A stretch of DNA of 64,000 bases from assembly GCA_016705005.1 (NCBI GenBank), contig JADIZB010000013.1:138292-202291 (forward strand), given 5' to 3'. The notes beneath the pieces are model-generated. The model was not told the origin of the DNA and made no database searches. It saw nothing but the letters and a program-made list of their open reading frames with translations. The translations under genes and the position numbers were made by a program. The stretch's first letter is position 1. Each line of letters begins with the position of its first letter. Source of the stretch: Bacteroidales bacterium (GTDB lineage: Bacteria; Bacteroidota; Bacteroidia; Bacteroidales; Lentimicrobiaceae). This document shows, piece by piece, positions 1 through 8,129 of the stretch.

Positions 1-663
1 CCCCTGGGCGCCAACACCAGGAACAAGCAGGAAATGATCCGGAACAATACTTCTTACTTCAGCAAGCATGGAGGCGCGGGTTGCACCAATAACATACATC
101 ATATTTTCTGCCGTTCCCCATTGCTTTGAAACTTCCAGAACCCTTGCATACAAAGGTGTGCCACTGCTGTCCTCAATAAGCTGGAAATCAAAAGCCCCTT
201 TGTTGGATGTCAGTGCAAGAAGAATCACCCACTTTCCCGGAAATTTAAGGAATGGACTTACTGAATCCTCACCCATGTAAGGTGCAACTGTCACAGAATC
301 GAAAGTGTAGCCTGAAGATTGTTCATCAAAAAAGGCGGTAGCATATTGGGAAGAGGTATTGCCGATGTCGCCGCGTTTCGCATCAGCAATGGTGAACACC
401 TGGTCGCTGAATGCTGAAAGGTATTCCATTGTCCTGTGCAGGCTTTTTATGCCTTCGGGTCCCCGGGATTCATAGAAGGCCAGGTTGGGCTTATAAGCTA
501 CAGCATAATCAATTGTCGCATCGATGATCTGACGGTTAAATTCAAATACGGGGTCTTCAAAATACTTTAAATGTGATGGTATTTTACCGGCTTCACTATC
601 CAGCCCCACGCAAAGGAAGGAGCGTTTCCGTTTGATTAATCCGACAAGTTGTTCCCGGTTCAT
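1..663 (-). CDS. pyrF: Orotidine 5'-phosphate decarboxylase, 3' end cut by window edge
   Basis: Decarboxylates OMP to UMP, the last step of de novo pyrimidine synthesis, in the cytosol. The ATG is at 661-663 and the frame stays open for 221 codons to the left edge, so the C-terminus is missing (the family is about 270 residues). The N-terminus has the FLCVGLDSE strand, then AYKPNLAFYE, and the active-site segment TIADAKRGDIGNT with the catalytic Asp/Lys near residues 96-101. A later VTVAPYMGEDS strand fits the long bacterial type-2 PyrF. It starts 61 bases after the prfA stop on the same strand, and the two are probably co-transcribed. The identity is firm; only the length is incomplete. Confidence 0.95.
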   Translation of the reverse strand, partial: MNREQLVGLIKRKRSFLCVGLDSEAGKIPSHLKYFEDPVFEFNRQIIDATIDYAVAYKPNLAFYESRGPEGIKSLHRTMEYLSAFSDQVFTIADAKRGDIGNTSSQYATAFFDEQSSGYTFDSVTVAPYMGEDSVSPFLKFPGKWVILLALTSNKGAFDFQLIEDSSGTPLYARVLEVSKQWGTAENMMYVIGATRASMLAEVRSIVPDHFLLVPGVGAQG

Positions 664-724
664 CCGTGGTGATTGTTAGCTTTATTCTTTTGTATTTACT
701 TTCTTCCCTGATAGCCAGTGCAAC

Positions 725-1798
725 TCACTGAGCAACAGCTTCTTTCAGCCTCTCGGCATTTTCGGCCAGTTGCAGCGCGTCGATCATATCCTGGATATCC
801 CCATCCATAAAGACCTGGAGATTATATACGGTCATGTTGATCCTATGATCGGTGATCCGGCTTTGCGGGTAATTGTAGGTGCGGATTTTGGCAGAACGAT
901 CACCGGTAGATACCATTGTTTTCCGTTTCTTTGAGATGTCATCCAGGTATTTCTGGTACTCGAGTTCAAACAATCTGGTTCTGAGAATTGTCATGGCCTT
1001 GTCGAAGTTTTTCATCTGCGACTTCTGGTCCTGCATTGCAACGGTAATTCCTGTTGGTATGTGCGTTAATCTGACAGCGGAATAGGTGGTATTCACCGAT
1101 TGTCCGCCCGGACCGGAAGAACAGTAGGTATCTTTCCGGATATCACTTTGTTTCAGATCAATGTCGAATTCGTCTGCTTCAGGCAATACCACCACTGAAG
1201 CGGCAGAAGTATGCACCCTGCCCTGGGTTTCTGTTTGTGGAACGCGTTGCACGCGGTGAACGCCGGATTCATATTTCATCAATCCGTAAACATTTTCACC
1301 TGAGATATTAACAATTATTTCTTTGTAGCCGCCTACGGTACCTTCGGTAAAATCGACAAGTTCAATTTTCCATCCTTTGGTTTCGCAGAATTTGGTATAC
1401 ATCCGGTAAAGGTCTCCGGCAAAAATACTGGCTTCATCTCCCCCTGAGCCGGCCCTGATCTCAACCACGGCATTCTTGCCATCCTGGGGATCGGCCGGAA
1501 TCAGCATCAATCGGATGTCTTCCTCCATTTTATCACGGGTTTCCGTGAGCATTGCCAGTTCTTCCTTAGCCATTGCCCTGAAATCCTCATCCTTCTCCTG
1601 GTAAAGAATTTCTTTTGCAGATTCTATATTCTTAACAACGGTTTCATATTCCTTATAGGCGACGATGATCGGTTGCAACTCCTTGTAGTCCTTGCTGAGT
1701 CTGATGTATGACTTCATGTCTGCCATCACCGACGGGTCGTTCATCTGTTTTTCAATATCCAGGTAACGTTGATATATGGCTTCAAGCTTATCGAGCAT
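725..1798 (-). CDS. prfA: Peptide chain release factor 1
   Basis: Class-I release factor that reads UAG and UAA and triggers peptide release on the ribosome. It is 357 residues, the normal length. The GGQ loop that reaches the peptidyl-transferase centre is present in SSGPGGQSVNT near residue 230. The tripeptide that selects stop codons reads P-Q-T in HRVQRVPQTETQGR, matching the PxT of RF1 rather than the SPF of RF2. The GSGGDEAS segment of the central domain is intact. It lies upstream of pyrF. A TAnnTTTG element just upstream could serve as its promoter. Nothing is unusual in the protein. Confidence 0.97.
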   Translation of the reverse strand: MLDKLEAIYQRYLDIEKQMNDPSVMADMKSYIRLSKDYKELQPIIVAYKEYETVVKNIESAKEILYQEKDEDFRAMAKEELAMLTETRDKMEEDIRLMLIPADPQDGKNAVVEIRAGSGGDEASIFAGDLYRMYTKFCETKGWKIELVDFTEGTVGGYKEIIVNISGENVYGLMKYESGVHRVQRVPQTETQGRVHTSAASVVVLPEADEFDIDLKQSDIRKDTYCSSGPGGQSVNTTYSAVRLTHIPTGITVAMQDQKSQMKNFDKAMTILRTRLFELEYQKYLDDISKKRKTMVSTGDRSAKIRTYNYPQSRITDHRINMTVYNLQVFMDGDIQDMIDALQLAENAERLKEAVAQ

Positions 1799-1818
1799 GT
1801 TTATTTATTTTGAGGGTG

Positions 1819-1826
1819 CAAAGGTA
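1819..1826 (-). promoter_or_regulatory. Candidate -7 element for prfA-pyrF
   Basis: The minus strand reads TACCTTTG, an exact match to the Bacteroidota -7 consensus TAnnTTTG, 21 bases before the prfA ATG. No clear TTG at -33 is seen because the simple repeat begins there. Confidence 0.5.
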
Positions 1827-1834
1827 AGGTATTT

Positions 1835-1869
1835 TGGATTTCGGATTCCGGATTTCGGATTTCGGATTA
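1835..1869. repeat. Simple tandem repeat of GGATTTC/GGATT units
   Basis: Three to four near-identical units of the type GGATTTC-GGATT-CC follow one another in the 358-base gap between prfA and the kelch lipoprotein gene. A related run occurs at 23281-23310 next to lpdA, so it is a dispersed intergenic sequence. The rest of the gap (1870-2156) holds a GC-richer stretch with no supported gene. Confidence 0.7.
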
Positions 1870-2156
1870 GCAGATTTTGGACCAGCCTGCCCTTCAGCGG
1901 CGGGTAAACAGGCCGGCAACCAGCCTGACGGGACAGGTGCTTCACCAGGGTTCTGATTGAGGAAAGCGGATTCCGGAGTGTTCCTGCACCAATTCTGTTT
2001 AATCGGGACAAACCAATTCAGGTGGCTCAACAAATCCGGAATTTTCAGGCAGAGCTTGCCAGTGGGCGATGGCCCGGAGAATTGGGGCGACAATGCCTTC
2101 CCTGTGAATTCAAAATCTTACTGTGAATATGATGTTTTATTCTCAGAAGCTTTAGG

Positions 2157-3383
2157 CTATTTAATTTTTTCAGGGTTAAATCCAAAAATCAGATATTGAT
2201 CGGAATTATTCTGAAAATCACTGTTTCTATAGCCAAAAAAGCTAAGGGAATCGAATGAAAAAGTAAACAGTTCGGTTTGTGAATGATAGGTTGGGAACCG
2301 TTCTATTCCCTTCCAGCTGTTTGTTTCCGGATTATATTCCCAGATATCGGTTGCCGGCTTTGGAGCGCCGGTATACCCACCATGGTAACTCAATCCCCAA
2401 TAAATTCTGTTGTTTGCTGAAAATCCTACGACTTTTCCATGCCAGTTGCCCGGAAAAACAGATTTCTTCTGCCAGACATCGGTCAGGGGATCATACATCC
2501 ATATTTCCTTATAGTCGGCTATGGCATAAACCCTGTTTTCAATAACAATTGCCGAATGTACATTTGTTGAAGGGATATCAGCCCTTTTTGTCCAGCTTGG
2601 TGCAACCTCATTGTAAGTGTAAAAATAGGCTCCCGACAAGAAGGCGCCTTCGTTGTTGATGGTAAAACCGAAGAAATTATTGTCTCCGATATTGAATGGA
2701 AGATCACCGGGTTTAGACCACTGGCCGGTTTTGGTGTTGAATCGGAGCAATTGTTCTGCATCATTCGACATTACGAATAAACTACCATCCAGCTCAAAGG
2801 AAGCGTAAAGGGTACCTGTGTTTCCGTCCATCGGTATATTCTGCAGTTTCGTAACTGTTTCTGAAACCGGATCGTATGAGTAGAAATCTCCACTCTGGAA
2901 TAGTATGTAGCCATATTTGTCTCCCGAAATACCATGGGCGTTATGCCATCCATCCATGGTTGGCTCAGCCATCAGATCCCATGGATTGTATGCGCTCCCC
3001 TGACTCAGAAATTCGATTTCATTTCCGTAAACGACAAAATCTCTGGTTTTTGCATAAGCCTTTACCTTGTAGGTCATATTTCCAGCCAAACCGGTATTGA
3101 TGGTCTGGAAAAATTCCCCTTTACCGGCTTCAGCATTTATGACTGTGATTGCTGATGAATCAATTGTCGGATCTTCAGTGCCGTAGACAAATCCATACCG
3201 GACAACGGCATCATATCCCATATTTATAAATTCAGCATTCAGTGTGGCACCTGTTGCATTTATTCCGGTTGTGTTTTTTGTATAAATAATGGGGTATAGC
3301 TTCATCTCCGGAGTTTCGTCGGGTGTGCAGGAGAATAGGAGAGCCATTGTTGCCAGATGCAGAAAGAATCGGTTTTTCTTCAT
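2157..3383 (-). CDS. Kelch-type beta-propeller lipoprotein
   Basis: A 408-residue secreted protein. It begins with a lipoprotein signal, MKKNRFFLHLATMALLFSC, whose Cys at about 19 would be lipidated. Residues ~25-125 look like a fibronectin-type/Ig-like domain (GATLNAEFINMGYDAVVRYGF and a TYKVKAYAKT strand). The rest contains kelch-like blades: repeated YDP/FNTKTGQWS, YNEVAPSWTKRADIP, YDPLTDVWQKKSVFPG and YNPETNSWKGIERFP motifs. Kelch propellers usually bind proteins or glycans; no ligand can be named. Its start is 3 bases after the stop of the barrel-protein gene upstream, so the two are very likely one transcript. The domain call is good and the role is unknown. Confidence 0.8.
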   Translation of the reverse strand: MKKNRFFLHLATMALLFSCTPDETPEMKLYPIIYTKNTTGINATGATLNAEFINMGYDAVVRYGFVYGTEDPTIDSSAITVINAEAGKGEFFQTINTGLAGNMTYKVKAYAKTRDFVVYGNEIEFLSQGSAYNPWDLMAEPTMDGWHNAHGISGDKYGYILFQSGDFYSYDPVSETVTKLQNIPMDGNTGTLYASFELDGSLFVMSNDAEQLLRFNTKTGQWSKPGDLPFNIGDNNFFGFTINNEGAFLSGAYFYTYNEVAPSWTKRADIPSTNVHSAIVIENRVYAIADYKEIWMYDPLTDVWQKKSVFPGNWHGKVVGFSANNRIYWGLSYHGGYTGAPKPATDIWEYNPETNSWKGIERFPTYHSQTELFTFSFDSLSFFGYRNSDFQNNSDQYLIFGFNPEKIK

Positions 3384-3386
3384 TTC

Positions 3387-4511
3387 CTAAAAATTTATAC
3401 CACCTATAAATTCAACTGCACTTTTTTTCAGCATGAAAGTGTGATCCACCGGAAAATCCATATTGTACCTTATTTCAACAAAGATGATCCGTCTGTAACT
3501 CTGATGAAATTTAACACCAAGACCGGCGGCATAACCAAGTTGATTGTTAGGAAATAAATGGTCCTTTATGGGAGACTCAAACTGCACAGTATTGTCAGTA
3601 ATTACAGCATTGTATATCGTACTGTTATTCCTGATGTTGTTTGAATAATTGATACCAAGGTTGATGTAAGGTCTGAACTTAATTGATGGTAATGTGTACG
3701 TCAGCAAAACCGGGATCTTTATCGTTGACTGCTGAATCAGAATATCACTTTCTTCTGCTACCGAACTGTAGTTGGAAGAGAAGGAACTCTGATAAAATCC
3801 CAGGCCAATGTATGCACTGAAATCAGTTGCCTGTATTGGTACATCCATAAATAAGCCATAATAGAGACTTTTATCGGCCCTGAAAGTGAATTTATTCATG
3901 AATTCGTCTGAGATACTGCGCTTTAAAATGATCCCGGATTGAATCATCCCCACAAACAATCCATATCTGATTACCGGAAAAGGCATTGATTCACAGCGGT
4001 TATATCTTGAAATAAATTCCGACATTGATTTCTTCCGATAAGCCACAAGTTTTGAAGCATCAGCAACTTTCTGACACTCAGAAGTCAGGTCAGTCAACCG
4101 GTTGTTATAATCATTTCTGGTGCTCAGGCTTTTGGGAAGACTAATCAGAGCTGAACTGTCTTTCTGAAGGTAAAATGAAGAAAAATCCCGTCCCTTGTAG
4201 AAGAATAGTGATGTTTTTCCTTTTACCAATCGTTCCATAAATACATTCCTGACAGAATCAGAGCACATTATTGGTTTTGAAATGTAGACCCTTCCGCCAC
4301 TAAAGCCATACTCTTTAACAAGATCAGGGGAGTATTTAAAAACCGAATCTCCTGTTTTTACCTGACAAAATGATGAGTTATCGATGCTTCCACCGTTGAC
4401 AAGTTTAACACCGACAGACTTGATGCTATCAGTTGAAAAATAATCATTCTGGCTGTATGCTTCCACTCCGTAAAGAAAGAGAACAGATATCAGAACATTT
4501 ATATATTTCAT
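3387..4511 (-). CDS. Secreted outer-membrane beta-barrel protein of unknown role
   Basis: A 374-residue protein with a cleavable signal peptide (MKYINVLISVLFLYGVEAYSQ). The first half is a soluble domain with basic and serine-rich stretches. From about residue 185 it shows alternating hydrophobic strands with aromatic girdles (YGLFVGMIQSGIIL, DFSAYIGLGFYQSSF, LGYAAGLGVKFH) and ends in a strand finishing at VEFIGGINF with the terminal Phe typical of outer-membrane barrels. It precedes the kelch lipoprotein gene by 3 bases, so the pair may work together at the cell surface. I do not recognise a named family. Confidence 0.7.
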   Translation of the reverse strand: MKYINVLISVLFLYGVEAYSQNDYFSTDSIKSVGVKLVNGGSIDNSSFCQVKTGDSVFKYSPDLVKEYGFSGGRVYISKPIMCSDSVRNVFMERLVKGKTSLFFYKGRDFSSFYLQKDSSALISLPKSLSTRNDYNNRLTDLTSECQKVADASKLVAYRKKSMSEFISRYNRCESMPFPVIRYGLFVGMIQSGIILKRSISDEFMNKFTFRADKSLYYGLFMDVPIQATDFSAYIGLGFYQSSFSSNYSSVAEESDILIQQSTIKIPVLLTYTLPSIKFRPYINLGINYSNNIRNNSTIYNAVITDNTVQFESPIKDHLFPNNQLGYAAGLGVKFHQSYRRIIFVEIRYNMDFPVDHTFMLKKSAVEFIGGINF

Positions 4512-4959
4512 AAAATATTAATATTTAACTATGATTATGTAAACCAATGGCATCAAATATTTAAAGGAGCACTGCCTGAAGAAATAGCAATGCAGATTAT
4601 ATATGATTTACGGCATTGCCAAATTAGCAATTATTTACTTATCTGACTGAAGTTTTTACACTGTTGCTGATTGGTATTTTTCAGGTCCCGCTATGTTTTT
4701 TCAGATCACCGGAACAATCATCAACGTGCTTATGGTATACGTTGACCATAATAGTGGCCATCTGTTAATTCTTTTTCATTTCCTGGTTTATTGGCAGGTG
4801 TTATAATTTGTTGTGATGGAAAAGAAATGCAGGTTTTCGATGGATTGTCCTGCAGGACAAAGGTTAAAAAGAGAGCCGGTTAAATTCCATCAGTCAGATG
4901 CAGGCCTGCAGCGGCGAACCGGAAAGCAGGGAATGGTGGCATTGAAAGCAGTCTATATC
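4512..4959. other. 448-base non-coding gap with palindrome and dispersed repeat copy A
   Basis: No credible reading frame. It contains a perfect 16-base palindrome at 4845-4860 (TTGTCC-TGCA-GGACAA) and copy A of a dispersed repeat at 4873-4952. Confidence 0.6.
4873..4952. repeat. Dispersed intergenic repeat, copy A
   Basis: Similar by eye to 6696-6777. Shared blocks in the same order are GCCGGT, GCA..GCCTG, CGGC-AA, GGAA, GGGAATG/CGGAATG, TGG-ATTGA and AGCAG-C. Both copies lie just downstream of minus-strand genes or between them. Confidence 0.5.
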
Positions 4960-5970
4960 CTAATACTTATTGACAAACTTTATTATTTCATTGGCAAATT
5001 CAATCGGTTGTTCATAATTTGGTGAATGTGCTGATATCTCAAAGACATGGATATATTTATCTTTATCCAGTGTACCTAATTTGCTGTAAGTGTCATAAGC
5101 AATGGCAACAGGGAATACCCTGTCGTGCTTTCCCCAGCAGAGAAGTGTTGGTATCGTGATTTTATTGATTTGATTTTGTAAATCCAATCCGTTATTCAGA
5201 AATGAGAATTTATAAGGGACGAAAAAATAGGCTGTAGAGACCGGAGAAAAGAAGAGAAGGTCAGTGAAAGGAATCTGAAGTGAATCGCTTGCGGGATTGA
5301 AATCATAACCATTTGCTTTACCAATAAAAGAATAATGTGCATTGTCGTTGATACCAACGAATTCATGGCTGATATACCAGTTTAATGCGAATTGCCAGTA
5401 ATCTTTCCCGTCATTTAGGTGAATCCGTCTTTCAGCATAAACAATCATGGAATCCCGGGAAATCGCATTGGCAGTCGTCCAGTTATGACCACCGTCAATC
5501 TCTATCCAACCTTTGATTTTATTCTGGTGCCCAAGTAAATAGTTTGTCCCCAGTGCGCCGCCCCAGGAATGCCCCATCAGAAAAAGTTCAGGGTTATTGT
5601 ATTTATAATTGATCAATGCAACCAGTTTGTCAAGGTCTTCTGTAAATTGTTCAAGCGTGGCATCATTCATTGACGGATTGCCCTGACTCATTCCACACAT
5701 CCGCTGATCCCAGTAAACGATCGTGAATTGTTCTTCTATTCTTTTATGTGAAGGAAATATTGTATAGTACTGAGAAGAACCACCTTCGGGCCCTCCATGC
5801 AACATGATGATGAATTTTCCTGAGTCTTTGTTTCCTTTAACCCAGACAGGCATTTTAGCTCCGGCATTGCTTAAATAGAAAAAGTCACCTTCCTCCTGAA
5901 ATTCCTCCTTTTTGCAATTTGAGTGCAACAACACCAAAAGGATACAGATACATATTATTTTACTTTTCAT
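4960..5970 (-). CDS. Alpha/beta-hydrolase lipoprotein, proline-iminopeptidase-like
   Basis: An alpha/beta-hydrolase, probably anchored in the envelope as a lipoprotein. I place the start at the ATG whose cat complement is 5968-5970, giving MKSKIICICILLVLLHSNC, a lipoprotein signal. This start also gives a short overlap with the stop of the upstream gene, a usual coupling arrangement. The family marks are HGGPEGGSS (oxyanion loop), YWDQRMCGMSQG, and the nucleophile elbow GHSWGG. A late Asp in WGKHDRVF and a His in EISAHSPNYE complete the likely Ser-Asp-His triad. The HGGP-DQRG-GxSxGG pattern is that of prolyl aminopeptidases, but the substrate is not certain. Confidence 0.85.
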   Translation of the reverse strand: MKSKIICICILLVLLHSNCKKEEFQEEGDFFYLSNAGAKMPVWVKGNKDSGKFIIMLHGGPEGGSSQYYTIFPSHKRIEEQFTIVYWDQRMCGMSQGNPSMNDATLEQFTEDLDKLVALINYKYNNPELFLMGHSWGGALGTNYLLGHQNKIKGWIEIDGGHNWTTANAISRDSMIVYAERRIHLNDGKDYWQFALNWYISHEFVGINDNAHYSFIGKANGYDFNPASDSLQIPFTDLLFFSPVSTAYFFVPYKFSFLNNGLDLQNQINKITIPTLLCWGKHDRVFPVAIAYDTYSKLGTLDKDKYIHVFEISAHSPNYEQPIEFANEIIKFVNKY

Positions 5971-6538
5971 CCTTTTTAACGGTTTTAAATATAATTCCTG
6001 CATTTATTGCCAGATGTGTTAAATAATACCCGTTAAAAGGGGCTTTCCAGAAAAGCTCCGGCCTTAGAAAGAAAATGATGTTCCAATTTGTCTTTCTTGA
6101 AAAATCATATCCGGTTCCAATTGCTACAGATGGCATTATCATAGGACTTCCGCTGTCAGGTGTTTTTACGACAGCACCATTGGGAAGTACCCTGAAATTA
6201 TCTCCCCCGTGGGTAAACTGATGCAGATAGCCGATGCCGATAAATTCATCGATGAAAACACCGGAACCAAAGCTGATTCTCTGACCCCATTGCTCCCTGA
6301 TAAACAACGAGGTATTGTTCCTGATATGAAAATATCCACCTATGTTAGAGGCAAGAATCATCTGATATTTTTCTGATTGAAACGGATAGTATTCAATTCC
6401 CGCATTTAGGCCACTGTGTGTAAATGTTTCACCATAATAGCCCAGCATAAACTTCATTTTGGGTAATTCTTTCCCTTGCCCTCGAGCAATTATTACGATG
6501 AAGAAGAAAATCTGAAGAATCAGAGCTGAACGTTTCAT
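5960..6538 (-). CDS. Small secreted barrel-like protein of unknown role
   Basis: A protein of about 192 residues. I prefer the ATG at 6538 because it begins a clean signal peptide, MKRSALILQIFFFIVIIARGQG; an in-frame start 42 bases earlier would put hydrophilic residues in front. The mature part is rich in short amphipathic strands with glycine and aromatic residues (GLNAGIEYYPF, ASNIGGYFHI, GTGYDFSRKTNWNIIFFL), resembling small outer-membrane barrels. Its stop overlaps the start of the alpha/beta-hydrolase gene, so the two form a pair. No named family is recognised. Confidence 0.65.
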   Translation of the reverse strand: MKRSALILQIFFFIVIIARGQGKELPKMKFMLGYYGETFTHSGLNAGIEYYPFQSEKYQMILASNIGGYFHIRNNTSLFIREQWGQRISFGSGVFIDEFIGIGYLHQFTHGGDNFRVLPNGAVVKTPDSGSPMIMPSVAIGTGYDFSRKTNWNIIFFLRPELFWKAPFNGYYLTHLAINAGIIFKTVKKDEK

Positions 6539-6891
6539 AGTTGATTTTAGGGTTGGTTTATTAATAAATGCCATGATCATTGTTTCTGATTACTATGAAA
6601 GACAGGAAATTTTCCAAAGGATTGCAAATCCGGATCATTTTTTAAGTTAATATTTGAAATTCTGTCAGGTAATTGTATTGATGTGGCAGAGAACAGGCCG
6701 GTGGACTAATATCTTCCGGTCAACGCATGCCTGTAACGGCAAGTGGAAGACCACGGAATGATGGTATTGAGAGCAGGCATAGCCTGCCATGATATTAATC
6801 CGGGGCAGAGTTATGGATTAACCATGGCCTTTTTAGCGGAGTATGATAGCAATCATGCAGGCATGAGAAGATTTGCCCGGCGTTGGAGCGG
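6539..6891. other. 353-base gap with dispersed repeat copy B
   Basis: No credible gene. Copy B of the dispersed repeat (6696-6777) sits here, between purM and the barrel/hydrolase pair. Confidence 0.55.
6696..6777. repeat. Dispersed intergenic repeat, copy B
   Basis: Partner of 4873-4952. The best-kept part is the 3' half, around GGAATGATGGTATTGAGAGC here and GGAATGGTGGCATTGAAAGC in copy A. Confidence 0.5.
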
Positions 6892-8064
6892 TTACCGATA
6901 TTCGAATCTTCCGGCTGGGGAAACTATGGTTAGCTGCTTTTGTTCTGCCTGAAGGCAACGACCCACAACCCGGGCTTCAATGCCGAAACTTTCAGAAATT
7001 AACATGAGCTCACCGGCAATGGCTTCAGGTACATACAACTCCATCCGGTGCCCCATATTAAATACCTTGTACATCTCTTCCCATGAAGTGCCGGATTGTT
7101 CCTGTATCATCCTGAAAAGGGGCGGAATTTCAAAGAGATTGTCTTTGATTATATGCAGGTTATCAATAAAATGCAGCACTTTGGTCTGGGCTCCGCCCGA
7201 GCAATGCACCATGCCGTGGATATGGTTACGGTAATTATCAAGTATCTGTTTAATGACCGGAGCGTAAGTACGGGTAGGGGAGAGCACCAGTTGTCCGGAA
7301 TCCACGCCTCCGACGGGCGAGGGGTCAGTGAGTCTCAGGTTGCCGCTGTAGGCCAGATCGGCAGGCATCGCCGGATCGTAGCTTTCATGGTACTTCACAG
7401 CATATCGATTGTCAAATACATCGTGCCTGGCTGACGTAAGGCCATTGCTGCCCATGCCGCCGTTGTATGATTTCTCGTACTTCGACTGACCGAAGGAGGC
7501 CAGCCCAACAATAACATCCCCGGCTATGATGTTGTGGTTTGAGATCACCTGGTCGCGGCGGATCCGGGCGGTAACTGTTGAATCCACAATGATGGTTCGT
7601 ACCAGGTCGCCCACATCGGCGGTCTCACCTCCGGTTGAGTAAATTCCAATGCCATAGGATCTCATTTCTTCCAGGAACTCCTCGGTGCCGTTGATGATCT
7701 CAGAGATTACCTCACCCGGGATAAGGTTTTTGTTGCGGCCGATGGTAGAGGAGATCAGGATATTGTCGGTAACCCCAACGCATAGCAGATCATCGGTGTT
7801 CATCACGATGGCATCCTGTGCAATGCCTCTCCATACACTCAGGTCGCCTGTTTCCTTCCAGTAAAGGTAGGCCAGCGACGATTTGGTACCGGCCCCGTCG
7901 GCATGCATAATGTTGCACCATTCGGGGTCACCACCCAGCAGATCGGGAATGATTTTGCAAAAGGCCTTTGGAAACAGCCCTTTGTCGATGCGGCTGATGG
8001 CCCTGTGCACATCTTCTTTTCCAGCCGAAACGCCCCGGCGGATGTACCTTGATTCCTGCGGCAT
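6892..8064 (-). CDS. purM: Phosphoribosylformylglycinamidine cyclo-ligase (AIR synthase)
   Basis: Closes the imidazole ring of AIR from FGAM using ATP, the fifth step of purine synthesis. The protein is 390 residues, the longer form seen in Bacteroidota. Hallmarks are the N-terminal RYIRRGVSAGKEDV, the ATP/substrate segment MHADGAGTKSSLAYLYW, STGGETADVGDLVRTI, a glycine-rich YNGGMGSNGLTSARHDVF, and MVHCSGGAQTKVLHF near the C-terminus, followed by FNMGHRMELYVPE. A strong terminator separates it from the PorE-like gene upstream, so it needs its own promoter, which I did not find. Confidence 0.96.
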   Translation of the reverse strand: MPQESRYIRRGVSAGKEDVHRAISRIDKGLFPKAFCKIIPDLLGGDPEWCNIMHADGAGTKSSLAYLYWKETGDLSVWRGIAQDAIVMNTDDLLCVGVTDNILISSTIGRNKNLIPGEVISEIINGTEEFLEEMRSYGIGIYSTGGETADVGDLVRTIIVDSTVTARIRRDQVISNHNIIAGDVIVGLASFGQSKYEKSYNGGMGSNGLTSARHDVFDNRYAVKYHESYDPAMPADLAYSGNLRLTDPSPVGGVDSGQLVLSPTRTYAPVIKQILDNYRNHIHGMVHCSGGAQTKVLHFIDNLHIIKDNLFEIPPLFRMIQEQSGTSWEEMYKVFNMGHRMELYVPEAIAGELMLISESFGIEARVVGRCLQAEQKQLTIVSPAGRFEYR

Positions 8065-8090
8065 GGTGATCTGTGGTTTGCTGTATGGGT

Positions 8091-8120
8091 AAAAAAGAGT
8101 CGGCTGCCTGGGCAGCCGAC
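8091..8120 (-). terminator. Rho-independent terminator after the PorE-like gene
   Basis: A perfect 10-bp stem GTCGGCTGCC/GGCAGCCGAC at 8099-8120 with a 2-base centre, followed on the minus strand by TCTTTTTT. It lies 10 bases after the stop at 8130 and in front of purM. Confidence 0.9.
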
Positions 8121-8129
8121 GTCAGTTAT

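Noticed and set aside
1788..2093. Open frame reading a C-terminal NPKSEIRNPKSKI-type sequence
   Set aside because: It translates the simple GGATTTC repeat and crosses the prfA start; no family features.
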